NCBI RefSeq assembly: GCF_002368395.1
Contig: NZ_AP018254.1
Location: forward strand, 3,968,001 to 4,032,000
Reading direction: 5' to 3'
Source: Calothrix sp. NIES-3974
GTDB taxonomy: Bacteria; Cyanobacteriota; Cyanobacteriia; Cyanobacteriales; Nostocaceae
Length of the DNA: 64,000 nt
The position numbers and the translations under genes are program-made. Below are positions 1 to 8,027 of the stretch, one piece after another (the stretch's first letter is position 1; every line of letters begins with the position of its first letter). The notes under the pieces were generated by a model. That model saw only the letters and a list, made by a program, of their open reading frames with translations, had not been told where the DNA came from and made no database searches.

Positions 1-237
1 TTTGATTGAATCTGTAGGAGCAAGTGTTCTTTATCTATCTCCTTATTCCCCTGAATTTAATCCAATTGAACATTGGTGGTCACAATTAAAAGCGTTCTTA
101 AAACAGTTTTCTCCTAAAAGTGCATCTGTAGTTGATGGTTTAATTAAAATTGCACTGACATTAGTTGATCCAAAGCATCTAAAAAATTGGTTTACTAATT
201 GTTGCTACTGTACCTCATAAACCTCGAATCTGCTGTA
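1..237 (+). mobile_element. IS630-family insertion sequence, right end only (copy 1)
   Basis: The first 237 bases are the 3' part of an insertion sequence whose full copy lies at 51425-52444. The two copies read identically over the whole shared stretch. The terminal inverted repeat occupies 209-237 and ends in GCTG followed by TA, as expected for IS630/Tc1-mariner elements, which duplicate a TA target. The rest of this copy lies outside the window. The sequence directly after 237 continues an open pentapeptide-repeat reading frame, so the element sits inside that gene. Confidence 0.9.
2..220 (+). CDS. IS630-family transposase, C-terminal fragment (partial at window edge)
   Basis: These 72 residues are the C-terminal end of a DDE_3-type IS630 transposase. 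They include the PYSPEFNPIEHWW block, which carries the third catalytic acidic residue (the E before HWW) typical of IS630/mariner enzymes. The protein is identical to the end of the second reading frame of the complete copy at 51765-52427. The frame is open to the left window edge, so the gene is cut by the window rather than necessarily truncated in the genome. The stop codon lies within the terminal inverted repeat. Confidence 0.9.
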   Translation: MIESVGASVLYLSPYSPEFNPIEHWWSQLKAFLKQFSPKSASVVDGLIKIALTLVDPKHLKNWFTNCCYCTS

Positions 238-2942
238 TCAAAGGTGCGGACTTTCGGGAGGCAAATTTAGTTAATACCAATTTTAGTTACGCTCAAGCAG
301 GAGTAGAAACTCATTGGGCGATTTTCAGTGTTGTTTGCTCGCTACTTTTGGCAATTGTCAGTGTCTTCTCTGCATGGATTGCTGCTGTCATCTTTACTGA
401 GACAATATTTCAGTCTTCGGAGCCATTATACGATGGTGTACCTAACGTCGAAAATGGTATTCCTGGTTTGATTGTTGCGATTGTCTTAGGGGTTTTTTGT
501 CTGAGTAGCATTCGTCAGGGTTTAGTTATGGCTTTGCTGGCAATGGCTGGAATTGGGGGGACAATTGTTGTTATTTTAGGGGCTGTATTAGGATTAAATT
601 TAGGTGCATCTGGATTAAAAATGGTGGGTGCAGGAGCTTGGAGAGCAGCAGCAGCAGGAATTTGGGCGATAATTGCTACCGTTAGCGGTGCGATCGCTGT
701 TTTGGGAGCGACCTTTGAAGCCAGACCCAAATTGATGAGTGTATTAAAAATAACTTTTGGTATAGTTACGATTTCTGTTGCGATCGCGGTATTTAAAATC
801 GCCAATTCTCAGCCAACCGCTTTGATAATGCCAGCTTTGCCAATAGCTGTAGGAGTTGCGATCGCGCTGTTATCCATGAGTATTTATATTAGTTGGCGAT
901 GTTTATTGGAAGATAAAAAATTTACTATAATTCAGGAAATCAGCAGAATTTTATTTACTCTTGGTGGTACTAATTTTGGTAATGCAAACTTGGAAAATGC
1001 TGATTTTTCCCAAGCAATTCTCAAAAGTGCAGATTTACGTCATGCAAACATTACAGGGACTAATTTTCATCTTGCTAAAAATCTCGATTTAACAAGAGTT
1101 GACGGGACTATTTTGAGTAATCCTCCGGTACGGGATTTAGTCGTTAGTCGTCGGGGTGTGCGTAAATCCTATCGAGGTTGTAATCTCCAGGGAGCAAATT
1201 TAGCATATGCAGATTTGAGTGATGCTGATTTGACTGAAGCAAATATTAGTAAATCTCTACTGGTCGGAGCGATTTTAGAAAGAGCAAATCTCACCAACAT
1301 TCAAGCATTAGGAACTAATTTTCAACAAGCATATCTGACCGCAGCTTGTTTAGAAAATTGGCATATTGACGCAAAAACCCAACTAGAAAATATCACTTGC
1401 GAATACATTTATTTACGCAATCAGCAGCGAGAAAGACATCCTGCAAGTGGAATATTTCGAGAAGGAGAATTTAGCAAGCTTTTCCAAGTAGTTGTCGATA
1501 CAATTGATTTAATTTTCCGCAATGGTGTTGATTGGGAAGCCTTAATTATTGCCATCAAAGAAGTTGCAGCCAAAAATTACACAGAAAAACTGACAATTAA
1601 TAGTATTGAAAATAAGGGTGATGGCTTGATTGTTGTCAAAGTAAATGTTTCTGAAAATGCAGATAAGGGTAAAATTCACCAAGATTTACAACAAAAATAT
1701 CAACAGCAACTCAAAATAATTGAAACTAGATATCAAGCCGAATTAGAAGGAAAACAAGCCCAAATCGAAATTTACCGCCAACATTCGGCAGAAATGACAG
1801 AGATTACCAAATTATTAGCTCAACAAGGTTTAAATTATCATCATCTTCCAAGCCGCATTAATAAATTAATTATTCTAACTTTGGGAGAAGGTAACTTTGA
1901 TGATGGTTTTCCCGTCACAGCTTTGGTATGCAGTCATGAACATCCTCTACCAATGACATTTACAGCAAAATTACCACCCGCGCCAAATATTCTACAACTA
2001 TATCAACAATGGCGACAAATTTATCGTTCTCAAAATTGGTTTGGACGGATTACATTTGATACAGAAGACACGATGACAAATTTTTCTCGCCAAGAACTAA
2101 ATTATTATGGCGATCAATTAGAAATAAATCTGGATAATTGGCTCAATTCCATCCAATTTCAACCAATCGTCAGAGAATTACATTCCCATCTCACACTACG
2201 AGAACAAGTACCAATCATCCTTCAAACTAAAGATATTCATTTGCAACGGCTTCCTTGGCATCTATGGGATTTTTTTCGACACTATCGTCAAGCAGAAATT
2301 GCTTTATCAACAATTGGAGAAAGAGCAGGAAAATTACAATTTACTCGTCATCAAACCAGGATTTTAACAATTCTTGGTAATAGTACAGGAATCGATGTAG
2401 AAGCAGACCGTCAAGTTTTAGAAAAATTACCAGAATGCGAAACTGTTTTTCTCGTCGAACCAACCATCCAAGAATTACATCAACAACTTTGGGACGAACA
2501 GGGTTGGGATATTTTTTGTTTCTCCGGACATAGTTCATCCCAAATTGACGGTAGCACAGGCAAAATGTTAATTAATCAAACTAAATTGCTGGGAATAAAA
2601 GAACTCAAACATGCTTTAACAAAAGCAATCGAACGCGGTTTACAACTTGCCATTTTTAACTCCTGTGATGGTTTAGGATTGGCAAAAGAATTAGCAGATT
2701 TGCACATTCCCCAAATGATAGTTATGCGAGAACCTGTACCAGATAAAGTGGCACAGGAGTTTTTAAAAAATTTTCTCACCACTTTTTCTCGGGGAGAGTC
2801 ATTGTATACCGCAGTCCGACAAGCACGGGAGAGATTAGAAGCTTGGGAAGATGAATTTCCCTATGCAACTTGGCTACCCATTTTGTTTCAAAATAGTGCT
2901 GAAGTGGGAATGAGTTGGGGGAAATTGCTTCCGGATAAATAA
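238..2942 (+). pseudogene. Pentapeptide-repeat / multi-TM / CHAT-protease protein, 5' end cut off by IS630
   Basis: The frame is open from the IS boundary and begins with pentapeptide repeats (KGADFREANLVNTNF), so the original start lies beyond the insertion. The longest ORF with a possible start uses TTG at 348 and gives 864 residues. Visible order: remnant pentapeptide repeats; about six hydrophobic segments between 320 and 910; a second pentapeptide block at about 960-1340; a coiled-coil-like stretch near 1690-1800; and a C-terminal CHAT domain (caspase/HetF-like protease fold). The CHAT domain keeps both dyad motifs, His in FSGHSS (about nt 2520) and Cys in NSCDG (about nt 2660). The catalytic half is therefore intact while the N terminus has been separated. 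A shortened product could still be made from an IS-borne promoter, but gene disruption is the simpler reading. Confidence 0.8.
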
Positions 2943-3012
2943 CTCAAATCGTCTTGTAGTTTCAGATACAAAATTAAGGTGAGGTTTTTAACAAACTTCA
3001 ACAGCACTTCCC

Positions 3013-3270
3013 TCAATTAGGAGCATTCTTTTGTGAAGCAGAGCATTTGTATCTAGAACCATATCGACTAGTATAGTCCCTTTCTATCGTCTTACCAGCA
3101 CAGACATTTTTGCATTTTCCTACGTGTACACTTCCATCGGCACGAATTAGGCTACACTGTTTTTGAGCGACTGAATCTGAGTCTACAGGCTTGGCATGTG
3201 AAGTACATGGTAATGATAATTCCAAAACAACAAGGAGACCTGCGACGACAGGGAAATATAGGTGTTTCAT
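3013..3270 (-). CDS. Small secreted cysteine-containing protein, unknown function
   Basis: This 85-residue protein starts with a clear signal peptide: a basic start (MKH), a hydrophobic core (FPVVAGLLVVLEL) and a probable cleavage after SHA. The mature part is short and basic, with several cysteines (QKQC, GKCKNVC, YKC) that could form disulfides in the periplasm or outside the cell. I do not recognise the family. The upstream region carries the promoter-like block at 3297-3336, shared with the two other secreted-protein genes of this cluster. That makes a real, co-regulated gene more likely than a chance ORF. Confidence 0.6.
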   Translation of the reverse strand: MKHLYFPVVAGLLVVLELSLPCTSHAKPVDSDSVAQKQCSLIRADGSVHVGKCKNVCAGKTIERDYTSRYGSRYKCSASQKNAPN

Positions 3271-3296
3271 AATTTCCTTCCTTTGTGTAATCGATT

Positions 3297-3336
3297 TCTA
3301 TTGCTTAATCCATCAATAACATCAAGTTTTATACAA
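3297..3336 (-). promoter_or_regulatory. Shared promoter-like element, copy A
   Basis: Read on the minus strand, this is TTGTATAAAA, then 16 bases, then GATTAAGCAATAGA. The same two blocks with exactly the same 16-base gap occur at 4554-4593 and 5446-5485. Each copy lies upstream of a small secreted-protein gene on the minus strand. Copy A ends about 27 bases before the start codon at 3270. The layout suggests a two-box promoter, or an operator, read by a common factor. Which factor is not shown by the sequence. Confidence 0.55.
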
Positions 3337-3430
3337 AATCATCAAAAATAAGTCTTTTGTTTTTTGTATTTTGAACTGCTAAATCACAAAACAAAAATAG
3401 GGGTATTTTTGTGAATCAAAGCTTCTAGCA

Positions 3431-3883
3431 TTAGCCATCATAAATTATCGGCTTAATAAAAGTGACAACTCTTTCTACTTCTTGAAATCCAACACTGGTA
3501 TGAAACTCATAACTTTCTGTATTTTCTAATAAAGCATCTGAAGCCAATTCTATACATCCATGTTCCAGTCCCCATTGTTGAGCAAACTTAATTAAGTATC
3601 TACCTACACCTTGTCTTCTATATTCTTCTTCGATATAAATTCCTTCTACATATGCAACAGGGTTTTGGGTAGCACCTGGGACATACTCATACCGAAGTGA
3701 AAGATTCATAAATCCAATTGCTTTCCCATCATTATTTTTAACTATAAACCCGGCTTCACGAGAAGATTGGAGAATATCAGTTAAAGTTTCTTGCATTTCC
3801 TCAATTGAGTTGTCTGACCACAGTTTTAAGGACAGTTCTAACCACTCATTGAAATCATCCTGGGTAACTTTGATAATTTTCAT
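3431..3883 (-). CDS. GNAT N-acetyltransferase, AAC(6')-I-like
   Basis: A 150-residue single-domain GNAT enzyme that would transfer an acetyl group from acetyl-CoA to an amine. The acetyl-CoA loop is visible as EEEYRRQGVGRYL. The flanking sequence (YVEGIYI before it, ELASDALLENTESYEFHTSVGFQEVERVV after it) follows the pattern of aminoglycoside 6'-N-acetyltransferases of the AAC(6')-I group, and the length fits. It stands alone on the minus strand, without integron or transposon sequence next to it, so it looks like a resident gene. A different natural amine substrate is quite possible. The GNAT fold is sure; the AAC(6') sub-family call is from remembered sequence pattern. Confidence 0.85.
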   Translation of the reverse strand: MKIIKVTQDDFNEWLELSLKLWSDNSIEEMQETLTDILQSSREAGFIVKNNDGKAIGFMNLSLRYEYVPGATQNPVAYVEGIYIEEEYRRQGVGRYLIKFAQQWGLEHGCIELASDALLENTESYEFHTSVGFQEVERVVTFIKPIIYDG

Positions 3884-3985
3884 AATTTACATGATATTGT
3901 GTTAATTTTTAAATTCTCTCACATTTCTCTCTTAAATCCATGATTGAGCTTAATAATTAAGTTGTATTCCAAATAGTTGTCTTAA

Positions 3986-4020
3986 AAGTCGGGCTTTTTA
4001 TAAGTATAAAAACCCGACTT
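3986..4020 (-). terminator. Hairpin terminator, probably for the gene at 4084-4485
   Basis: Two arms, AAGTCGGG and CCCGACTT, enclose an inner AT-rich stem (TTTTTATA / TATAAAAA) separated by two bases. On the minus strand it follows the stop of the secreted-protein gene at 4084 by about 65 bases and precedes the acetyltransferase gene. The T-rich inner stem and the following TTT-containing tail fit a rho-independent terminator. Confidence 0.6.
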
Positions 4021-4083
4021 ATGATGTTATCTAAGCCAATTAGTGACAATCAGTTAGGGACACTGAAACTAATTCAGTATATC

Positions 4084-4485
4084 CTATTGTCTAACTATTA
4101 TCACAACAGTACCGTCACCAAAGATAATAATAGTAACTCTGGTTCTACGTCTTTGCGCTCTATTAACATTAGTCTCACCAGAAAATTCTATCTTAGCTCG
4201 ACTAGGAACTCTGATTCCTGCTTTTTGTAAAACAGCTTCAGGTTGTTGCTTCAATGAATCAATTTTATCCGAAGAAATAAATCCTTCGTAAACTTCACTA
4301 ACTTTACTTTTGATTGGTTTAACATCTTGAAGTACTGTTTCTTCTCGCGATAATTGTGTATTGGATAATTCAGCAATTGGGGGTGATATTTCTTCTGAAG
4401 CAGAAACTGGAAGTAAGGATGATGATGAAATCGTCGCAAAAGCGGTTGTTGCTAATATAAAAATGGTCAGAAAACGTTTTAACAT
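4084..4485 (-). CDS. Secreted/periplasmic protein of unknown function
   Basis: The open frame extends to 4554, but the start at 4485 (MLKRFLTIF) is preferred because AGGAG lies about seven bases upstream and a signal peptide follows at once (hydrophobic ILATTAFATISSSS, likely cut near VSAS). The mature protein of about 105 residues ends in a basic stretch (RAQRRRTR) and a hydrophobic beta-rich tail (VTIIIFGDGTVVIIV). I do not recognise the family. It lies between two other secreted-protein genes, and its upstream region holds the shared element at 4554-4593, about 69 bases from the start. Confidence 0.6.
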   Translation of the reverse strand: MLKRFLTIFILATTAFATISSSSLLPVSASEEISPPIAELSNTQLSREETVLQDVKPIKSKVSEVYEGFISSDKIDSLKQQPEAVLQKAGIRVPSRAKIEFSGETNVNRAQRRRTRVTIIIFGDGTVVIIVRQ

Positions 4486-4553
4486 GGAAAAATCTCCTGA
4501 AATTTGGCAAATAAGAGAAATTTTTATTGCAAGTAAACTGTACTTACCTGACA

Positions 4554-4593
4554 TCTATTTATTAATCACCTCAATAATTCTGTTTTTATACAA
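4554..4593 (-). promoter_or_regulatory. Shared promoter-like element, copy C
   Basis: On the minus strand it reads TTGTATAAAA, 16 bases, GATTAATAAATAGA. It is the most divergent of the three copies (see 3297-3336 and 5446-5485). The two boxes and their spacing are kept while the 16-base spacer is unlike the other two, which argues for function rather than recent duplication. Confidence 0.5.
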
Positions 4594-4776
4594 TTTATAT
4601 TTTTTCCTCTGATTTTTTCTAGTTCAACAAAAAGTATGGATAAAGTTAGATAAAACTCTACCCATAAAACCTAAATAATCTAAAAAAAATTAGTTTAAAT
4701 TCTCTTTTTTCTGGTGAATAATCCTCTCTACGAATTCCTCGATCTGCGGATTAACCAATGACTTCAAGTTACCAAA

Positions 4777-5370
4777 TTAAGGTAATGGAACTGGTACTTT
4801 ATCTTTGATCCAAGAGGGAATCGCATCCTTATGGTAATTTTGAGCGTCATAAGTAAATACCGTATCAGCCCAGCAAAGATTCACACCCCAAACACGTTTA
4901 CAACCAACAACAGAGTCATTCTCGACTGTATTGACGAGAGTTACGGGTTTATTTAATTGAATGACTTCACCGGATTGACAGTTGGAGAACTTCCACTGAT
5001 AGCGGTCATCAGCGAGTTGAGTTCTGGTTGAGAGATTGATCCCTGTGGTTTGCTGATCGTAGATAACCCATTCTTTCTCAATAAACAAAGCAAACTTCTC
5101 TCCACATTTAATTGCTCCACTACCGCTTTGACGCTTTATTTTCATTCCTGAATTAGGTTGACTGTCCCAACCTAGGTTTGCTCCTCGTCGGTCTTTGTAA
5201 CCTAGATAGTCTTTTTGGTCGAGATTATATAAGCTGTATTTTTGTCCTTCGACAATCCCCGAACCGTTACCCATTACTTTCCACCCCACCATATCTTTTG
5301 CAGATGTAACTTGTGTTGTCATCAATAGAGTCAAAAAACTGAGTGGAACTAATAATTGCTTGATTTTCAT
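4777..5370 (-). CDS. Secreted protein with internal duplication, unknown function
   Basis: A 197-residue protein with a signal peptide (MKIKQLLVPLSFLTLLM, cleavage near TSA). Two stretches in the mature part resemble each other: YSLYNLDQKDYLGYKDRRGANLGW near residues 46-69 and VTLVNTVENDSVVGCKRVWGVNLCW near residues 143-167. This suggests a repeated beta-rich unit, perhaps a beta-trefoil-like or lectin-like fold. Cysteines occur around the second unit. The family is not recognised. The gene is divergent from the sigma-like gene at 5587 and carries the shared promoter-like element about 76 bases upstream. Confidence 0.6.
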   Translation of the reverse strand: MKIKQLLVPLSFLTLLMTTQVTSAKDMVGWKVMGNGSGIVEGQKYSLYNLDQKDYLGYKDRRGANLGWDSQPNSGMKIKRQSGSGAIKCGEKFALFIEKEWVIYDQQTTGINLSTRTQLADDRYQWKFSNCQSGEVIQLNKPVTLVNTVENDSVVGCKRVWGVNLCWADTVFTYDAQNYHKDAIPSWIKDKVPVPLP

Positions 5371-5445
5371 ACTTTTACTCCTATTAGCAAGAATTTATAT
5401 TTTGGAAAAACAAGGTAAAGCGAGTTAAGTTTTCTTTTACTTGTT

Positions 5446-5485
5446 TCTATTGCTTAATCAACCGATTACAAAAAGTTTTATACAA
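5446..5485 (-). promoter_or_regulatory. Shared promoter-like element, copy B
   Basis: On the minus strand: TTGTATAAAA, 16 bases, GATTAAGCAATAGA, the same as copy A in both boxes with a different spacer. Upstream, copies A and B also share ACTTATTTTTG. It lies in the divergent space between the secreted-protein gene starting at 5370 and the sigma-like gene starting at 5587, so a regulator made by the latter would sit next to its possible target. Confidence 0.55.
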
Positions 5486-5586
5486 ATTTGCCAAAAATAA
5501 GTTTTGTAAATTTTGTATCGCTAAATGTATAAAAACCCAAATAAAGGAAGGATTAAAGATTAGAGACGAATAGTTCAAGATAAATT

Positions 5587-6717
5587 ATGGATGAAAAACT
5601 GCTGCAACTTATCATTCAAGTCCAAACATCTCCACCCATAGGTGATGAACGTCAGCAAGCAATAGTCACCCTAAGTGATTATCTGTTACGTTCATCTAAT
5701 TTATTTCGTCATCAACGCCATCAACTGCTTTGTGGTGTCTATCTCGATATCTATCAAGCGCTACAGTTGGAATTAAAACAAGAAATTGTTCAAAGTCTGG
5801 ATGGTGGTAAATGCACTCAATTAAACGTAACGGTATGGATTAAAGAAGTGCGATCGCGTACTTTTAGCAAGGTCTTAAATGAAGCCTGTTTGCAACAATT
5901 AGCTTTAGTAGTAGCTCAATATCGACCCCAAACAAGTCAATGGCAGTTAGGTTTTCAAGTGTTAATTAATGCAATTATTTTATCTGATAAATTGTTGCAT
6001 AAAGCGCATATATATGATGATATCTATGAAGATGCTAAAAATGAACTTTGGATTTGGTTGTATCGACATATTAATACTTATAATCCCTGCAAAGGTAGAT
6101 TTATCCCTTGGTTAAATTTCCGCTTTGATATGATATTACGTAACTATCAAATGAGGAAATCTGACCCATTAATTCAAAAATTTAATGCTAAAATCATTAG
6201 AAGAAAATATCAATTAACTAATTTTATTCAATCGATTAATCAAAGAGAAATGATTTTCTGGCTGCGATTAAATGCAAAAAGTTTAATTGCGGATCTAGTT
6301 ACATTCAAAATAATTGCCCTATTTATATTCATATTTTTCATAGCTCAATTAATCCGACAGAAGTCTTTATATATTAACTCATTTTTATTTGAAATAGCTC
6401 AACAATCTTTACCAACAATACCCAAACTATCTCCAGCAGGTGAAGAATTAGAAAATATTCCGCAACCAGAATCAGAACCCATACTTTCTGAACAACTACG
6501 AGAATATTTACAAACTAGCCCAAATCAACTACTACAAAAATATATAAGGGGACATCCAGAAGTTACGTTTCAAGTGATTGCGCTCAACCGTTTAGATGGT
6601 AAAAGCTGGAAAGAAATATCCGAAACTTTCAAAATAGGTATTCCTGCTCTCAGTAATTTCTTCCAACGTAATTTAGAAAAGATTGCACCAGAAATCAAAA
6701 AGTATATCCAAGCATAA
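5587..6717 (+). CDS. Sigma-70-like protein with an internal hydrophobic segment
   Basis: A 376-residue protein. Residues about 140-200 resemble sigma-factor region 2 (YEDAKNELWIWLYRHINTYNP followed by GRFIPWLNFRFDMILRN). The C terminus resembles the region 4 helix-turn-helix (ALNRLDGKSWKEISETFKI). Between them lies a strongly hydrophobic run (KIIALFIFIFFIAQLI, about residues 237-256) that could cross the membrane, which is unusual for a sigma factor. From general knowledge, cyanobacterial sigma-like proteins of this kind are often found beside DUF1822 genes, as here. It may be a membrane-tethered or degenerate sigma factor. Binding to core RNA polymerase cannot be judged from the sequence. 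Confidence 0.7.
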   Translation: MDEKLLQLIIQVQTSPPIGDERQQAIVTLSDYLLRSSNLFRHQRHQLLCGVYLDIYQALQLELKQEIVQSLDGGKCTQLNVTVWIKEVRSRTFSKVLNEACLQQLALVVAQYRPQTSQWQLGFQVLINAIILSDKLLHKAHIYDDIYEDAKNELWIWLYRHINTYNPCKGRFIPWLNFRFDMILRNYQMRKSDPLIQKFNAKIIRRKYQLTNFIQSINQREMIFWLRLNAKSLIADLVTFKIIALFIFIFFIAQLIRQKSLYINSFLFEIAQQSLPTIPKLSPAGEELENIPQPESEPILSEQLREYLQTSPNQLLQKYIRGHPEVTFQVIALNRLDGKSWKEISETFKIGIPALSNFFQRNLEKIAPEIKKYIQA

Positions 6718-6742
6718 AGCCAAGTTTACAAAGGAGGAAATT

Positions 6743-7678
6743 ATGAATGACAGACAGCAATCCCAATTTACTTTTAGTGTATCTCTAACACCCCAAGCAC
6801 ATGAACTTGCTTCCAAGTTTTGTGAACAGTATATTGATATCGTAATAGCTGAGAAAATTTATTTTAATACCCTTGCTATTTACGCTGTTAATCATTACTT
6901 AAGATGTCTAGATTTTGAAACTGAATGTCAAGGACATGATAGCTATAAATTGATAATTTCAAATTTTTTAGATACAGCATATTTAATAGTTAAAAACTAT
7001 GGTAAATTAGAATGCCGATACATTTTCCCCCACGATGATTTTGTTTGCTTTCCCCGTGAAACATGGGCCTCAAAAGTGGGATATGTAGTTGTACAATTTG
7101 ATGAATTATTACAAACTGCGACTTTAATTGGGTTTGCAAAGAGTGTCATAGGGGAAGAAGTACCATTGAGTCAATTAACTACATTACTGGAATTTCCTCA
7201 ATATTTACAGCAATGTCATTCAGTAATTGACTTAAATGAATGGTTAGAAGGATTTTTACAAGCGGGTTGGCAAACCCTAGACTCATTGTTGAATAATGAA
7301 TTACTACAAAATCTCAATCTATGTTTCAAAGATACTGCTTCACTACAACAAGAGACAATCAAAGCAGTTAAACAAATTATGTTTAACCGTGAATCTGTAA
7401 TTTTAGCAATGGTATTGTCACCAGAATCAAATCAACAACTCAATATCAAAGTTAGGGTTTATCCAGATTCTAAACAAAGTTGTTTACCAAAAAATTTAAA
7501 ATTAGCTATCTTGAACGATACGGGAGAAACTTTACTGGTAGTTACATCTCGCTCGTTCGATAACTTTATTCAACTTCCCCGATTCAAGTGCAATCCTCAA
7601 GATAGTTTTGTATTGCAAGTCTCCCTCGATGACATTAGTTACACTGAACGTTTTTGTTTTACTTCATACCTATCCTAG
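6743..7678 (+). CDS. DUF1822 family protein
   Basis: The start at 6743 (MNDRQQSQFTFSV) is chosen over 6683 because GGAGG lies seven to eight bases upstream; the longer version would overlap the preceding gene. The 311-residue protein has the N-terminal pattern of DUF1822 (SLTPQAHELASKF, then YAVNHYLRCLDFET), a cyanobacterial family of unknown function. The C-terminal half looks beta-rich. It follows the sigma-like gene by 25 bases and is probably co-transcribed with it. Its 3' end touches the left side of an IS200/IS605-type element, so downstream genes of the original operon may have been separated or lost. Confidence 0.8.
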   Translation: MNDRQQSQFTFSVSLTPQAHELASKFCEQYIDIVIAEKIYFNTLAIYAVNHYLRCLDFETECQGHDSYKLIISNFLDTAYLIVKNYGKLECRYIFPHDDFVCFPRETWASKVGYVVVQFDELLQTATLIGFAKSVIGEEVPLSQLTTLLEFPQYLQQCHSVIDLNEWLEGFLQAGWQTLDSLLNNELLQNLNLCFKDTASLQQETIKAVKQIMFNRESVILAMVLSPESNQQLNIKVRVYPDSKQSCLPKNLKLAILNDTGETLLVVTSRSFDNFIQLPRFKCNPQDSFVLQVSLDDISYTERFCFTSYLS

Positions 7679-7938
7679 TATTCCGCCACATTAATTTTGA
7701 TGGGAGAGAAAAAGTACGTAGTTGCGTTCATTGCGCAATTCGTTGTGTAGAGGTACATTGCATGGCTTCTCGCAGAGTACTGGATTATTGTTTCCTCGAA
7801 TGTTTTTTCATAAAGCAATTCCTCAAGCCTGATAGCAACATTTCCAACTAACACCTTTTTTCGTCTTTTCGATATCCAGACGAAGTGGTAATTAATCATA
7901 GTGACTGATTTTGTCTTGTGCCTGTAATTTCCTGACAT
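7675..7938 (-). pseudogene. tnpA: IS200-type transposase TnpA remnant
   Basis: The first 40 or so residues match the start of cyanobacterial TnpA Y1 transposases (VTMINYHFVWISKRRKKVL, then RLEELLYEK). After this the reading frame turns into unrelated sequence, and the HUH metal-binding pair and the catalytic tyrosine of TnpA cannot be found. The full-length enzyme should be about 130-150 residues with these motifs. This copy has lost them through deletion or frameshift, so it is taken to be non-functional. Confidence 0.75.
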
Positions 7939-8027
7939 ATGTAAAGTTTTTTGTCAAACTGCGGTCAATAGCTTGTATCTATCAACCATAATATACTATA
8001 TTATTTTTGTCATCTCAGGGTCGAGCG

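Noticed and set aside
515-805. Minus-strand frame of 96 residues within the CHAT protein gene
   Set aside because: It is the complement of codons for Ala/Ile/Val-rich membrane helices; composition is a mirror of the real frame and there is no ribosome-binding site.
4021-4230. Plus-strand frame of 69 residues
   Set aside because: It starts right at the terminator hairpin and overlaps the secreted-protein gene on the other strand; Ser/Asn-rich without any motif.
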